A model generated the notes under the pieces. It saw only the letters and a program-made list of their open reading frames with translations, was not told the origin of the DNA and searched no databases. A program made the position numbers and the translations under genes. Of a DNA stretch of 64,000 nucleotides, positions 46,280 to 57,073 are shown piece after piece; positions within the stretch are counted from its first letter, which is position 1; every line of letters starts with the position of its first letter. Origin of the DNA: Endomychus coccineus (lineage: Eukaryota; Arthropoda; Insecta; Coleoptera; Endomychidae); the NCBI GenBank assembly GCA_958510875.1, contig OY294069.1:3658001-3722000 (forward strand), read 5' to 3'.

Positions 46280-46295
46280 TTACCTAGTTGTAGCA
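46280..46295 (+). repeat. Subterminal motif, left-side copy
   Basis: TTACCTAGTTGTAGCA, same orientation as the right-side copies; the inverted end itself (46062-46077) carries the motif on the other strand. Confidence 0.6.
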
Positions 46296-46487
46296 CAGCG
46301 AATAAGGTTTGGTGAAGTTAGATAGCTAAAAGTAAAGATTTATGGTTCTCATTACTGTTTATTAATTTTAAGCACATCTGATTATTGAAACCTTATATTT
46401 CGTGAGAAGAAAAGGAAGCATTCATAGTAGAAGCCCATAATAATAAAATATTAAACGTAAATTAATTATAGAAGGGTGTTTCTGGAG

Positions 46488-47619
46488 TCATTCACCATCA
46501 TCATCATCTATCTCTTCGGGAGCATGTTCAGTGTGAGGTAAGCTCAAGTAAAATTGTTCATACTGTTTTCCCAGTGCTGCAGGATTCATGATTGTGATTG
46601 GTATTGGGGATGTGTATCGAAGTTTTAGCTGCGCTAATGACTGACGAAGATTTCTTTTCTTGAAATTGAAAATTCTCAAGGACACGCCAAAATTTTGCTT
46701 AAATTGCATTTTAAAAGGTTTAGATCGTTCAAACCTCATCCAACACATTTTTTGCCAGTATACATCTGCTGAATTTTCATGCTTCTTTCGGTTCGTGAGG
46801 TTTTGTTCCATGAAGAGATTGTAATCTTGTATATCTTCTCTTGAAAGATTCCTCACCTAGTATGGCTTGTCTCATTTTCTTCACACTTCGCGCTATCTGT
46901 TTCAAGTCTTCTGGACACGACGCTTTGCCTACCCGCCGTAGCTCATTGGAGATAGCCGAGTGCATAGAGTCACACTCCATTTGAGTGCAACCTGGAATAA
47001 GAAACTTCATATCAACCATGGAAATATTTTCCAGTTCCTGCACGGCAATCATGAACATAGTGGCAATAAACTGATTCAAGTTTTGACCCCCACATCTGTC
47101 ACTGTAAAATGTGATTCTTTTCACCATAGGGAGAAGAGATTTCAGAAATAAGTGAATTGAACTTGTAATCTAGCAACTTCCTCTTCCACCTTCAGTTTGG
47201 TTCCACATATAACATTAACCTTCTTTTTGATTAAGAACATAAATTGTGAAATTGTAAGTTGCGAGGCGGCGTTTGTAAAACAGTGCATTGTTTGTGGGGT
47301 CTGATGGTACTGAAAGAACTTGTTGAAGATCAAAATTAGCACACACAAATTTACCCTGTGATGTTTCTGCCTCCTCCTTTTCCTTCATTTTCTCCGACCG
47401 TGCTTGATCTTTCAAATTCAAATGTTCTTTATATTTATCCTTCAAGGTATTTTTCTCCTGTAATGAAGCATCACTATAATGAACACAAACACGGCATTGG
47501 TCCTTTTTAGGCTTGTGAAATGCTGAATTAAAATTTTCATTAAAAATCTTTCGATAACATGGTAATTTGGGTTTAGGTTTGCCCCTTTGATCACAAAACT
47601 GGCGATACAACTTGTACAT
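46488..47619 (-). pseudogene. Transposase-like protein with YSDxCGGQN and MECDSMH motifs, broken
   Basis: Reads from MYKLYRQFCDQRG with a Cys/His segment (CRVCVHYSDA), then NFDLQQVLSVP, YKRRLATYNFTIY, CYMWNQTEGGRGS, ITFYSDRCGGQNLNQF, PGCTQMECDSMHSAI, and a basic C-terminal half ending EIDDDDGE. I know this motif set from many uncharacterised insect and cnidarian proteins. The D in DLQQVL, the D in YSDxCGGQN and the E/D in MECDS could form a DDE-type site, which is inference. Defects: TAA after NQKEG (47215-47217), TAG after GRGSC (about 47170), and a one-base frameshift near 46860. The N-terminus seems short. Its place between inverted ends with subterminal repeats supports a transposase role. 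Confidence 0.7.
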
Positions 47620-47638
47620 CAGGTTAATAATAATGCAC

Positions 47639-47877
47639 TTACCTAGTTTTTGTGGTAATTTCTCCCGACCGTAAAATATGCAACAAGTGGATAAGTAAAC
47701 TTACCTATTTGTAGTAAGACACTTTCTGTTTATAATCGAGTTATCTACTTTTGACACTGTTCAACACAACTTCTAAATTACCTCCTGTAGTTATCTAGTT
47801 GTAGTATGTACAATAGAATATTATCTTTTTGTGCATTACCCGAATTTCGACCATTTGGTAGATACCTAGTTGTAGTA
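47639..47877 (+). repeat. Subterminal motif array, five copies
   Basis: Variants of TTACCTAGTTGTAGTA start at 47639, 47701, 47778, 47791 and 47862, the last inside the inverted end. Such arrays are often transposase binding sites. Confidence 0.65.
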
Positions 47878-49262
47878 CTCACCCCACGATATAGGGGTAG
47901 CCAGATATTTTCTGTTTAGTATCAATAACAAATGTTAGCGTGTGAAGATAAACAGAAATTAGTTCACACCCTCTTCAAGGAAGCTAATATAATACCATAG
48001 CTGGCAGGGTTTCAATAACTTCACAAAAGTTTCTTGTTCTGAAGGAAATGATAAGCCTGTCAAGGTCAATAAGCAATACAGGACAGAAACCCAATGTTGA
48101 GCCATAGCGAATTTTGATGTTAACCATCTGAAGATGTTTATGTACAGGGTGTTTTTCAGACACGCTGTGATTTTCATATAGTAGTTTTACACTTTTAAGT
48201 TACATAATTAATTCGAAATATAACACGTGCATCGGGAAGTAACGTAGTATTTAATCATCAAAATTGCAAAAATAGTCCTAATTATAGTTGGAATGATTGA
48301 TAAAGAAGTGAATCAGTTGGTGATATTTAGAGAAGGACATAAGCTTGGAAATCCCCATCGTTAACATTCTGAATGAGAGGACTCATGAGAGAGGAAAATA
48401 ATTATAAACTATCTTACTGCTTATTGGTTTAACCATTCTTCCAAATTCACTAGTAAAATCGTTGGTACAAAATTAAAAGCAGGATCACTACAAGTAAAAT
48501 GAATGGTTGAACAATTCAGGGATCCTTCCCTAATTGTAAGGAAAGGCCGCATCATAAATATCAATCGAAATGCGAAAAACTTTCAGCTATATTTTCTAAC
48601 TTGAATTAGTCTCTTGGAAAATCACGTTGCCCTCTGACATTTAATTTTAATAGATTGTTCAGAGTGTTTTGGGTATAAGAGGGTGTTTTCGCTTGAATAA
48701 GAGTTTCATTTTGATTCAAATCGGTGTTTATCCAAGTTTGAGTCAATAATACATTCATCAGTTCATAGCTTCTCAATTTCCTAGGTTCATCCTGGTTGGG
48801 AAATAATTCTGAAAATCTTAGTTTCATTTCTTTAGCTTAGTTAATTTAGATTCTCCAGGTAATTTTAGTTTCCTCCAGGTGTTTTCTTGAATTATGCTCA
48901 TTCGTAATTTCATGATATTAGCAATAAAGGTAATCATGATATTATTTTTTGTAATCTTTAATTATCATAGACATTCTTTCATTATTATCATTATCATTTG
49001 ATTGTTGTTGAGTACAAGTTTCTCCGATTAATACTAGCGTTTATCCCTTCCAGTGTTTAAAACCATAAGTATCTAGTGAAATGAAGAGGGTCAGTATCAA
49101 GGTTATTTTTCAAATTTGTTCTGGCTAATCAATGATTGAATCAAACACCAACGTGACATGATAAATGGCCACACTATAGATAAATAAATATTGGTGAATA
49201 GGAAAAATATAAATTCCATGAGTAAAGTATTATAGAATTCCATACAGAGAGGATTATATGAT

Positions 49263-51256
49263 AATTATCATTGCATTCTTACGAAATTAAGTAAGATGCA
49301 TATTTGATATTTCTCAAGAATGTGGAATTTCATTCCTCAAACTCGACGACATATATGTTCTAACCAAATGAAGCTACGATAAATAAGCAAACATGAAGAT
49401 AGAGTGAAGATGACGTTCTGAGCGTTCATCTGTTAATCTGGGATGCTTGGAAATTGCCCATACTCACCGTTACACACTCGTTGATGATATACTAGAAACA
49501 AACTTGTGATGCTCATTAGTGTCAGCTATATTACTAACTAACACTATACCTACACCTTACGGTTCACCATTTGTGAGGTACTGACATGTTCTATTGTTTC
49601 AAAAGAATGTGATATATTCTTCTATGTTGCATGAAAGTATCTGGATCATTGTTAATTTCTCTTGCTTCACATAGCAATGTAGTTTTAGCATGATAAATTA
49701 TTAAGTCCAATTGAACAAATAATAATCGAATGAGAAGAAAAAGTTTTAGAACTTTTGGTGTGAACCTTTTTTATGCATCATATAACATACATTAAAATGC
49801 CCATAATGGCAGGGAATTAATAAATACGACATACCTGCTTCAACGTTCCCACACCCGATGCCGAATCGACCTCCCTGTCTGAAAATCATCAATCCCAACC
49901 GTATAGGATGATAACCAATCCCAATTTATATTGGGATTAATCACCAATTCAAACAAAACTGAAATTGAACCCTGCACACCGTTATATGTGAATGTCCTGA
50001 TTATTTTGTAATTGCTTGGATATACTTATTTTATATTGACTTTTTTTCTGTGATTAGTGATATATGATGACAAAATTCTGCATTGCAAGTAACATTTATT
50101 GAAAATTCGCATGCAACAATGGAAGACTAGAAGGCGCCTTCTTCCTATAAGCTACAAAAAATATCTATCAAATGTGAATGGTACATTTCTGAAGCTGTTA
50201 TGCCACTGAGTCTGATTGCTTCGAAATAGAATGGAGCGTGTGCGATGTTAGCAATACAATGGCGAATAATGTTCGACGTGGATGCGCTATACACTGCATT
50301 CCGTAGAATGCGCCAGGCCACTTATCTAGTCCTTACACTCGTCGTTTCCTGTACGCAATGATTCTATTCGACCGCTGTATCGAGTCAATTGAACTTATTT
50401 CTTGCTCTGATTGAATTTCGTCATTTGAGTATACAATTTCACATATGAATGGAATTGTCTACGGCCAATTACCTTGAATAAAGCCAGTCAATTTTGTTGC
50501 GGACATTTTCTATTTAGATAAAAGAAAAGCAATTCACTTAGAGGCTAGGACGCACATTGGCTCAGCACCTCTTGTGATGTTACAGAGGAAATACTTTGAA
50601 GTGAAAAAAATTCAACAGCTTTTCATTCCAATCGATTGAAATTTTTTGCATTTGAAGCTAAGACCTGGAATCCCTGTATGTCGATACTGGAAGTGCAATT
50701 TTCCATGCAGGACGATGGTTTATGTAGATGTTATGACGGCATCAGAGGCGCAAGTTGACGATATAAACTCGATACTAAAATTTGAACGACTACGTATGAA
50801 AACCTACACTAAAGCACAGATTCGATATGACTTCACCTAGGAATGCATTTGTGTATTAGCAGGTAGTTTTGGTGACTTTGAACAGAGGAGCCCTCCAATT
50901 GAGATACAACTTGGTCATTTATTCGGAGCGGTAGAGGATTGGGCAAATCGACATTATTTCCCCAAGAAAAGTCTCCTCAAACATTTAAGTGCATTTCACG
51001 TGAACATCATCTGTCTTCAGAAACGGAAGAACTTATTCGAACAAATTCTCCGAAAATTGAATGTGAATATTATAAGTTAACGCTTCAATTCAAAAGTTCA
51101 TTATGAAATTGGTTGAGTAATTGGAAGTATCCATTCGAATGCAGCTTAACCAACATTAATGAGTGAGGGGAGTATGTGTATGTAATTTTCCCAGCTTTCA
51201 AGCTCAGTGGTAGACTACTATGCGCGTTATGTGATATCCTCAGTGGGTCTGATATG
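49263..51256. other. No gene recognised
   Basis: AT-rich. A small palindrome ATCCCAATTTATATTGGGAT lies near 49918. The frame at 50646-50840 has no motif that I can place. Confidence 0.4.
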
Positions 51257-52206
51257 CCGAGATATCAAAAATTATCTTGGTCAAGGGTGGTTGTGGGATC
51301 TAAAACGTATGTCTTACTTTAGGTTATCAAAACTTGTGTCAAATTAATTAATTTGAAGTTTCTAAAAGTGAGAAATTTTGTAATTTTATACGAATGTCAA
51401 AACACTCAGAAGTCTCTAGCGCTTTGGACTCCGGGATTTTCATGTGGCCTATCGAAATAAGAAGGTTCGAACGTAATCATTTTGACATATGCTTCGAGGA
51501 GCTCGCTACGCGTCAGTTGGAGTTCATACTTTTCACCTCGATCTTGTTAATTGGGGGCCATTTTATGCCCCGTGCGGCCGGCGCCAGTTGTGATAAAGTG
51601 TTTTCGGCTATAGGTCGCTAGCTTTTAACCGCTTTTGGGTATATTTTAGTACCTAGAAAATTCCCTTAGGTACGCCGTACGTTAGACGCGAGTAGTGGAA
51701 ACTTGAGAGTACCTGTTTCTATTTTAATTAAATTTTCCTATTTAATCGACATTTTGGGGCCCGAAACTATGCTATTTAGTTGGCCCCGTTCATAAACTGA
51801 CGACATGGAGCGAAAACCGCATGCGAAAAGTCCTCGTAGAGACGTTCTATGTTCCGAAGATTTGCACCTTTCTAACTCGCGAGCTACGCGCTCCTCACGT
51901 GAACGTCATTCGACTTATCGAAAATTAACCTATTTGAAACAGTTTTCGACCCCGTTTGTGGCTATTGCGACCTTGTGAAAGGTTCAAAGTTAACATTTCG
52001 TTTTACATTCCACAACTACCCTTGACCAAGATAATTTTTAATTTGTAGTTCATTATTGTTTTACAACTGAAATAAATCGGTATGAAATTTGTAGGTTATT
52101 GATGATGTCAGTGTGACAGTGACATGATTATTTCAAACGTAAAGATAACAACACACGTTTTAGATCCCATAACCACCCTTGAACAAGATAATTTTTGATA
52201 TCCCGG
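51257..52206. mobile_element. 950-bp element with ~55-bp inverted ends
   Basis: The left end CCGAGATATCAAAAATTATC and onwards to CTAAAACGTATGT (51312) pairs with the right end, which inverted reads CCGGGATATCAAAAATTATC onward to CTAAAACGTGTGT (52152). About five mismatches in 56. A further internal copy of ACCCTTGACCAAGATAATTTTTA lies near 52017-52040. The inside is GC-richer, shares 51390-51720 with 2250-2480, and has no long gene. It is a non-autonomous DNA element of unknown superfamily. Confidence 0.75.
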
Positions 52207-53180
52207 TACATTGAAATAGAATTGAAAATGAAGCAACTCAAATAATCACCAATTGAATAATTTACACGAGTTTCTATTTTAGGTGATGCATGTTTTGAGT
52301 TTAATATTTGAACATTTTCGTACATAATAAACTCTAAATCTGATCACTATTTCATAGGAAGATTTAAGCGAAGGTGAGAGAAATGTTCGAGGATTTTGAA
52401 ATATTAATAATATAAAGAGAAACCTGGCTTGTATATTTCAGTATTATTGAAGAAAGTCTTCTCCAACATGTAAATAAAATTGTGAATGTTTCATGTGAAA
52501 TTCTGAGCCCTCCAAATATAAAGTATGCTTCGAATTATGTAAATGCATTAGGGTTGAATACTCTGAAATACGTATTCGATTGGGAAAGGGGTGGGCATCG
52601 CAAATACTGTGATTGAAAACTTGAATACAATACAATTAAAACTTCGATTTCCACTAATTTGATAAATGAATGTGACTAACTTTCGTCAACACCGTAACTT
52701 CTTTAAATAGATTTTGCAATGTACATTGTAAGAAGCTATGGCTTTAGTGAAACTTGAGGAACATTTCATTTTCCTCCCTCACTACACATATTATATAGTG
52801 AAAGGAAAGTATCGTATTCAGGCCAAAAATGTTTTCCATATTTTATGGAATATATCCGTTTTGAGTACACCTAAATCGATCTAGAATATTTTTGACATGC
52901 CTCTGTGTGCGTATGTGAGTATGTGTGCGTGAGTGCGTAATCCATTAGGCGATTACTCCGTTCCAATTGGTCGTATCTATTTGAAATTTTGGAGAACGCT
53001 TTTTTTGGGTGCGGTGGTGCCGTTTCGAGTGATATTTCTCACATACATCTTCATTTTTCCAGATGTGATCATATTATCCCATTGAACTGCAAGGACAACC
53101 GTATTTTTCTGGTCATAAGTATATTTCACACGTATACAGGTGTCTCATAATTAGCCACCAGCGGCTTCCACGACTTAAAA
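52207..53180. other. No gene recognised
   Basis: Contains a GTGTGCGTATGTGAGTATGT simple repeat near 52905-52940, and ACAGGTGTCTCATAATTAGCC near 53138, which may begin the repeat that follows. Confidence 0.4.
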
Positions 53181-53636
53181 TAGGAAAAATCGCTCCATGA
53201 ACGTGGGTCAACAAATGGCTCATGAGGGATCTAGGGCATTCTTAAAATGGGCTCCCGAAGATGGTATTTTCTGTATATTTCCGAAACGCTTTGTGTTAAA
53301 ATCATGCAATTTGTTACAAGAACTAAAGATTCTATACTCATTGTAGTGAACGATTCAGTAGTTTATGAAAAACATTGAGGGTAGGTACATTGAATTCTTC
53401 GGCAATAATAGGAAAAATAGCTCCATGACCATGGGTCAACAAATGGCTCATGAGGGATCTAGGGCATTCTTAAAATGGGCTCCCGAAGATGGTATTTTCT
53501 GTATATTTCCGAAACGCTTTGTGTTAAAATCATGCAATTTGTTACAAGAACTATAGATTCTATACTCATTGTAGTGAACAATTCAGTAGTGTATGAAAAA
53601 CATTGGGGGTAGGTACATTGAATTTTTCGGCAATTT
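53181..53636 (+). repeat. 228-bp tandem duplication
   Basis: TAGGAAAAAT begins at 53181 and 53409. The two 228-bp copies differ at only a few places (for example CGCTCC/AGCTCC, TTTATG/TGTATG). Both contain GGGCTCCCGAAGATGG. Not coding. Confidence 0.9.
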
Positions 53637-53775
53637 ATTCTAGAATCATAAGTATTTAGACCTTTTTACAAAATAAAGATACTGTTCCGTATCGATGAAA
53701 TGTACAATTTTTGAGTAAAATCGAATAAAAAACATTGTTACATCCCACAAATAATAATTTGCAGACAAGTTCGTA

Positions 53776-53946
53776 AGTTATTCAAATTCTTGAAAAAGTT
53801 CATACACGATGTGATTCGAACCTGCGACCTCTAGATTGCCGGTCAGTGAGCTATCGAGAACAGTTGGTAGAGCACTGACCACCGATCAAGAGGTGGCAGG
53901 TTCGATTCCTGTCGAGGATAAACTTTTTATGGTAATTGAATAATTT
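53776..53946. repeat. Inverted pair of tRNA-like sequences (long hairpin)
   Basis: The right arm (about 53855-53946) reads on the plus strand AGTTGGTAGAGCACTGACC, like a tRNA D-arm/A box, then AGAGGTGGCAGGTTCGATTCC, a B box/T-arm. The left arm (53776-53852) holds the same sequence on the minus strand, including CAGGTTCGAATCA. Arms match over ~75 bp around a ~17-nt centre. The anticodon arm does not fit a normal tRNA (CCACC/GGTGG stem with an 8-nt loop), so it is tRNA-derived, as in SINEs, not a tRNA gene. Confidence 0.75.
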
Positions 53947-55685
53947 AAGAAATTGTCTGCCCGCCACGAATTTTCTTCATTATAAATTGATTACATACAC
54001 GAATCATGTTCCTTAGAAGTACTTTGCAATTTAAAATCATAGTAGCTATTGAAAAAAATTTATTGCGCGTTAGATTCTTTGACATTTGGCGATACACGTT
54101 CCGCACGGCTCACTCAACAACTATTCTGTAAATGTATTTTTTTTTCTACAAAATGCCACAATTAACAAAGCACTTGCAAACATGCATTTTTGAATGAGTA
54201 TTGTAATGGAAATGCACTTGCGGCTGAGCGAAAATATCGAAGAAGATTTCCAAATAGAAGAATACCTGGACGACAAGTATTTCTCGACATTCATAGAAAT
54301 TTGAGAGATCATGACAATAATATTTCACGTTTTCGTGAACAAGGATGACCCGCAAGACGACATAACATGGGGAATATTCTGATTGTCCGCAAATGACTAT
54401 GAAGACTGTATCCAGAGATGAGTTATCTTATTCAAGTTGACAATAGCTTTTCATCACGTAATAACTAATTATATTCAACAACTGTGATGATTAGCAGAAA
54501 ACGTTATTGTTTATAGGTGAATAGTGATAACACTTTAGTTTTACTCAATAACTCTGATCTCACTGGATGATGCAACGATTCTATTTCTTGATAGCAATGA
54601 AGGAGATATCATTCCATTCGTTTCGTTCTGTCACTTTGCATCAATCAGAAAAATATGATTATGCCTTTTGGAACGAAACTATGTATCGCGATGGTTTGCC
54701 CTTCCGCAGATAGATTATTCCGTTTCGAATCCGCAAACAATCTAAGTGTCCCATTTTTTTAGTTGCGTCCCTTTTAAGTGAACTCCATGGCGTTACAATG
54801 GACCATCACGCCCGATACTGGATTGTACGTCTGGGCGGCTGTATGTGCTAAGAATGAAACTGCGAAGGCGGCTTAGTTTAATCCGTTCAGCAGAAATCTT
54901 AAATCAGAAGTTACGACGTTCCTCCTTTGTGTTTCCAGTTATATTGTGCACCATCTTGTTTATTCTCAGCTGATTTATGAGGGGAGTAGGCCTCGACAGT
55001 TGACGCGCGTCTAGAAATGTGTGTATGTATATACCTAAGCTTCTAATATGAATCATACAAAACTAGAGTTATAACAAAGTCACTACAGATAGAGGAAAAT
55101 ATACGGGCTAGGTTTATTTTCATAATCAGCTTGGTGCTTATTAATCTTTGAATACAATCATACAAGGATTTAATATGACAAAATAAATAGTAAATACTAA
55201 TCGGGGATAATAGTGTAAACAAATCTCAGCTGCAGATAAATCGGAATATAATGAATTGCTTATACATTTCCATTCGTTCTGAATTACCTGAATATTTTTC
55301 TGTGTATATATACAGAAAACACACTCAAATAAATAGGTACACGACGGATTCAGCTACACCATTGAAATTTGGAATAGCTCCATTCAATAGTCTTGTTCAT
55401 CGATTATTAAGCGTAGCATTGAGCTAGCAAAATTACAACAACGGAGTTGGGACACTTCAGCAAATAGCGATGAACAATGATTTCGACAAATCTTTGATCA
55501 ATAATTCAAGTTCTGAACAAAAAAGGAAATTGGAACGCAACCAACTAGTATAATTAGAGACATTACCTTTGAATACTTCAACAAAATTTGAAAGTATCAC
55601 GTATCATCTTTAGTAAACAATAAATTCCAAAATTTATTTTCTAAACACAACAACAACAAGCTTTGATGAAGTTTAGGACTTCGGG
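53947..55685. other. No gene recognised
   Basis: No recognised frame. The stretch 54720-54960 is less AT-rich than its surroundings but shows no motif. Confidence 0.4.
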
Positions 55686-56070
55686 AAGTTCGTGAGTTAA
55701 AAAATCGATCGTGAGTCGTGTTCAAACTACTATGTAGGTCAAACCAAGAGGAACATCCTAACTCGGTATGAAGAACATTTTGCCCATATCATATAAGAAA
55801 ATAATGGTAGATAATCAGCATTAGCCGAACGTGAATACATGTCACACAATTTCTCAATAAAATTGTCACTTTTAAGACACAGTAGGTACGGAAAAATATC
55901 TAGGGATTTCAGAAGGAATTGAAATGTGTAAGCTAAAAAGCAATTTATTAAATTCCAATTTATGTTCAGCTGAGGGTAGCCACTTGTTTGCATTATTATC
56001 GCCAAATAGTATTCAAACAGGAACATTTTGATTGATGGTGAATATTTCTTATTTATAGTGACGTAGTTCA
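55686..56070 (+). pseudogene. Penelope-type GIY-YIG nuclease fragment
   Basis: From 55713 the plus strand reads SCSNYYVGQTKRNILTRYEEH (YVGQT is the second half of GIY-YIG, R and E of the helix follow), then HIIENN with a stop, SALAEREYMSHNFSI and FIKFQFMFS, then PLVCIII. It has four or more stops. The minus-strand frame over the same DNA is a shadow. It belongs to another Penelope-like family or copy than those at 7 and 36 kb. Confidence 0.7.
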
Positions 56071-57069
56071 TGTATCTGTAATATTCAAAGGGCTGCTGGA
56101 TTGCTGGAATTAAAGTAGGAATACTTTCATAAGCTGATACATTCTATCCTCGAAGATTCTTGATGATATCAGGCCTTCGCGTTGATGTGGAATCGTTCAT
56201 CACTTATCTAAACGAGTAGCGATACTATGTTGGAAATGAGATAAAGAATATGGAGTGTATCAGGTCCTCGAATTTTTCTCTCGTTACAATAAGTTCTAAG
56301 CTTCTGCAGAATGATTTTCTACGTTTGTGAATAGGTTTCGAGAATCAGAAATTATGAGATTGCATATCCCCAAAGTTATTGATATTGATAATGATAAATG
56401 TTAAAAATTGGTTTTTCGGCCTTTCATGATCAAGCGCATTAATAATTTCACTCTTTCTATCTATCTATTCTTCCTCACTAATTACCTTTGACAAAAGGCT
56501 TATTTCTGTATCAACGTTTCTGATCAGAATCGTCATTTCCGTTTTAATCCAATAGCATTTTCTAGCTTGAAGCTAAGTTCAGGAGCAGATAAAAAATGTC
56601 AACTGATTCAAATTCTGAATAAAATCTCACACTAGATTATTCATTATTACTAATTTCATTCTTAAATAGACTACTTTACATGATATTTCGAACATCGAGA
56701 AAGGATATTGATATATTCGATTAAATTTATTCCAAAAATACATACGTGTCTTTGGTGAAAATTCCAATGAAATATCTCAACTTCTTCCAGATGCTGGAAA
56801 TTTCATAATAAGCAGAATAGTAACTAAAATTGCGACCAATCAACTAAGACATTGATATTTATTTTGTTCTAGGTAAGCTGACTAGCGTGAATTGGTGTAT
56901 TTGGGAAGTTCTTTCTGGATGGTAAGTCATTTTTGCATGAATAGAAATCTTTAGATACTCCATTTTATAGGCCACAGTATTTTCTTTCATATTTATATTT
57001 TCACTACACGGGAGGGAATCCAATTTTCGTGGAGTAAGTTGTGAGCCATCGAAATGTTGGGAGAGAATA
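56071..57069. other. No gene recognised
   Basis: AT-rich DNA with no recognised content. Confidence 0.4.
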
Positions 57070-57073
57070 TATA

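Larger units (their letters stand above)
46045..47892 (-). mobile_element. DNA transposon with 33-bp inverted ends and CGGQN-type transposase-like gene
   Basis: Left end 46045-46077 (ATATCGTGGGTTGAGAACTA...) pairs with right end 47860-47892 (inverted ATATCGTGGGGTGAGTACTA...), 27 or so of 33 positions matching. Inside, a motif close to TTACCTAGTTGTAGTA recurs, mostly on the right side. The minus strand encodes a broken transposase-like protein. The insertion target is known because the LTR copy B sequence resumes directly at 47893. The target duplication may be TA, if the ends are taken as TCGTGGG. Superfamily not assigned. Confidence 0.75.
45951..49262 (+). repeat. 1.3-kb LTR, copy B, split by two insertions
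   Basis: Starts TGTAATAAGGGTTTA, matching the inner end of copy A (minus strand TGTAACAAGGGTTTA). It is interrupted by the DNA transposon at 46045-47892 and by about 160 bp at 48148-48307 that begin AGGGTGTTTTTCAG. LTR segments are 45951-46044, 47893-48147 and 48308 to about 49262, adding to ~1.30 kb, the same as copy A. No internal region is visible on either side, so it looks like a solo LTR. The copies are clearly diverged. Confidence 0.75.

Noticed and set aside
46856..46866. Intron explaining the frame change in the transposase-like gene
   Set aside because: GTGAGG occurs at the site, but coding resumes at once in the other frame with no acceptor, so a one-base indel is simpler.
47630..47660. 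Splice donor CTAG|GTAAGT upstream of the transposase-like gene
   Set aside because: The GTAAGT is part of the recurring subterminal motif read on the minus strand, and the donor would lie before, not after, the coding part.
53855..53925. tRNA gene
   Set aside because: D-arm-like and T-arm-like parts are present, but the anticodon arm has an 8-nt loop, there is no room for a variable loop and the acceptor stem is poor. It is also one arm of an inverted pair.
55739..56071. 110-codon minus-strand protein
   Set aside because: The plus strand of the same DNA reads as a decayed GIY-YIG nuclease (YVGQTKRN), so the minus frame is a shadow.
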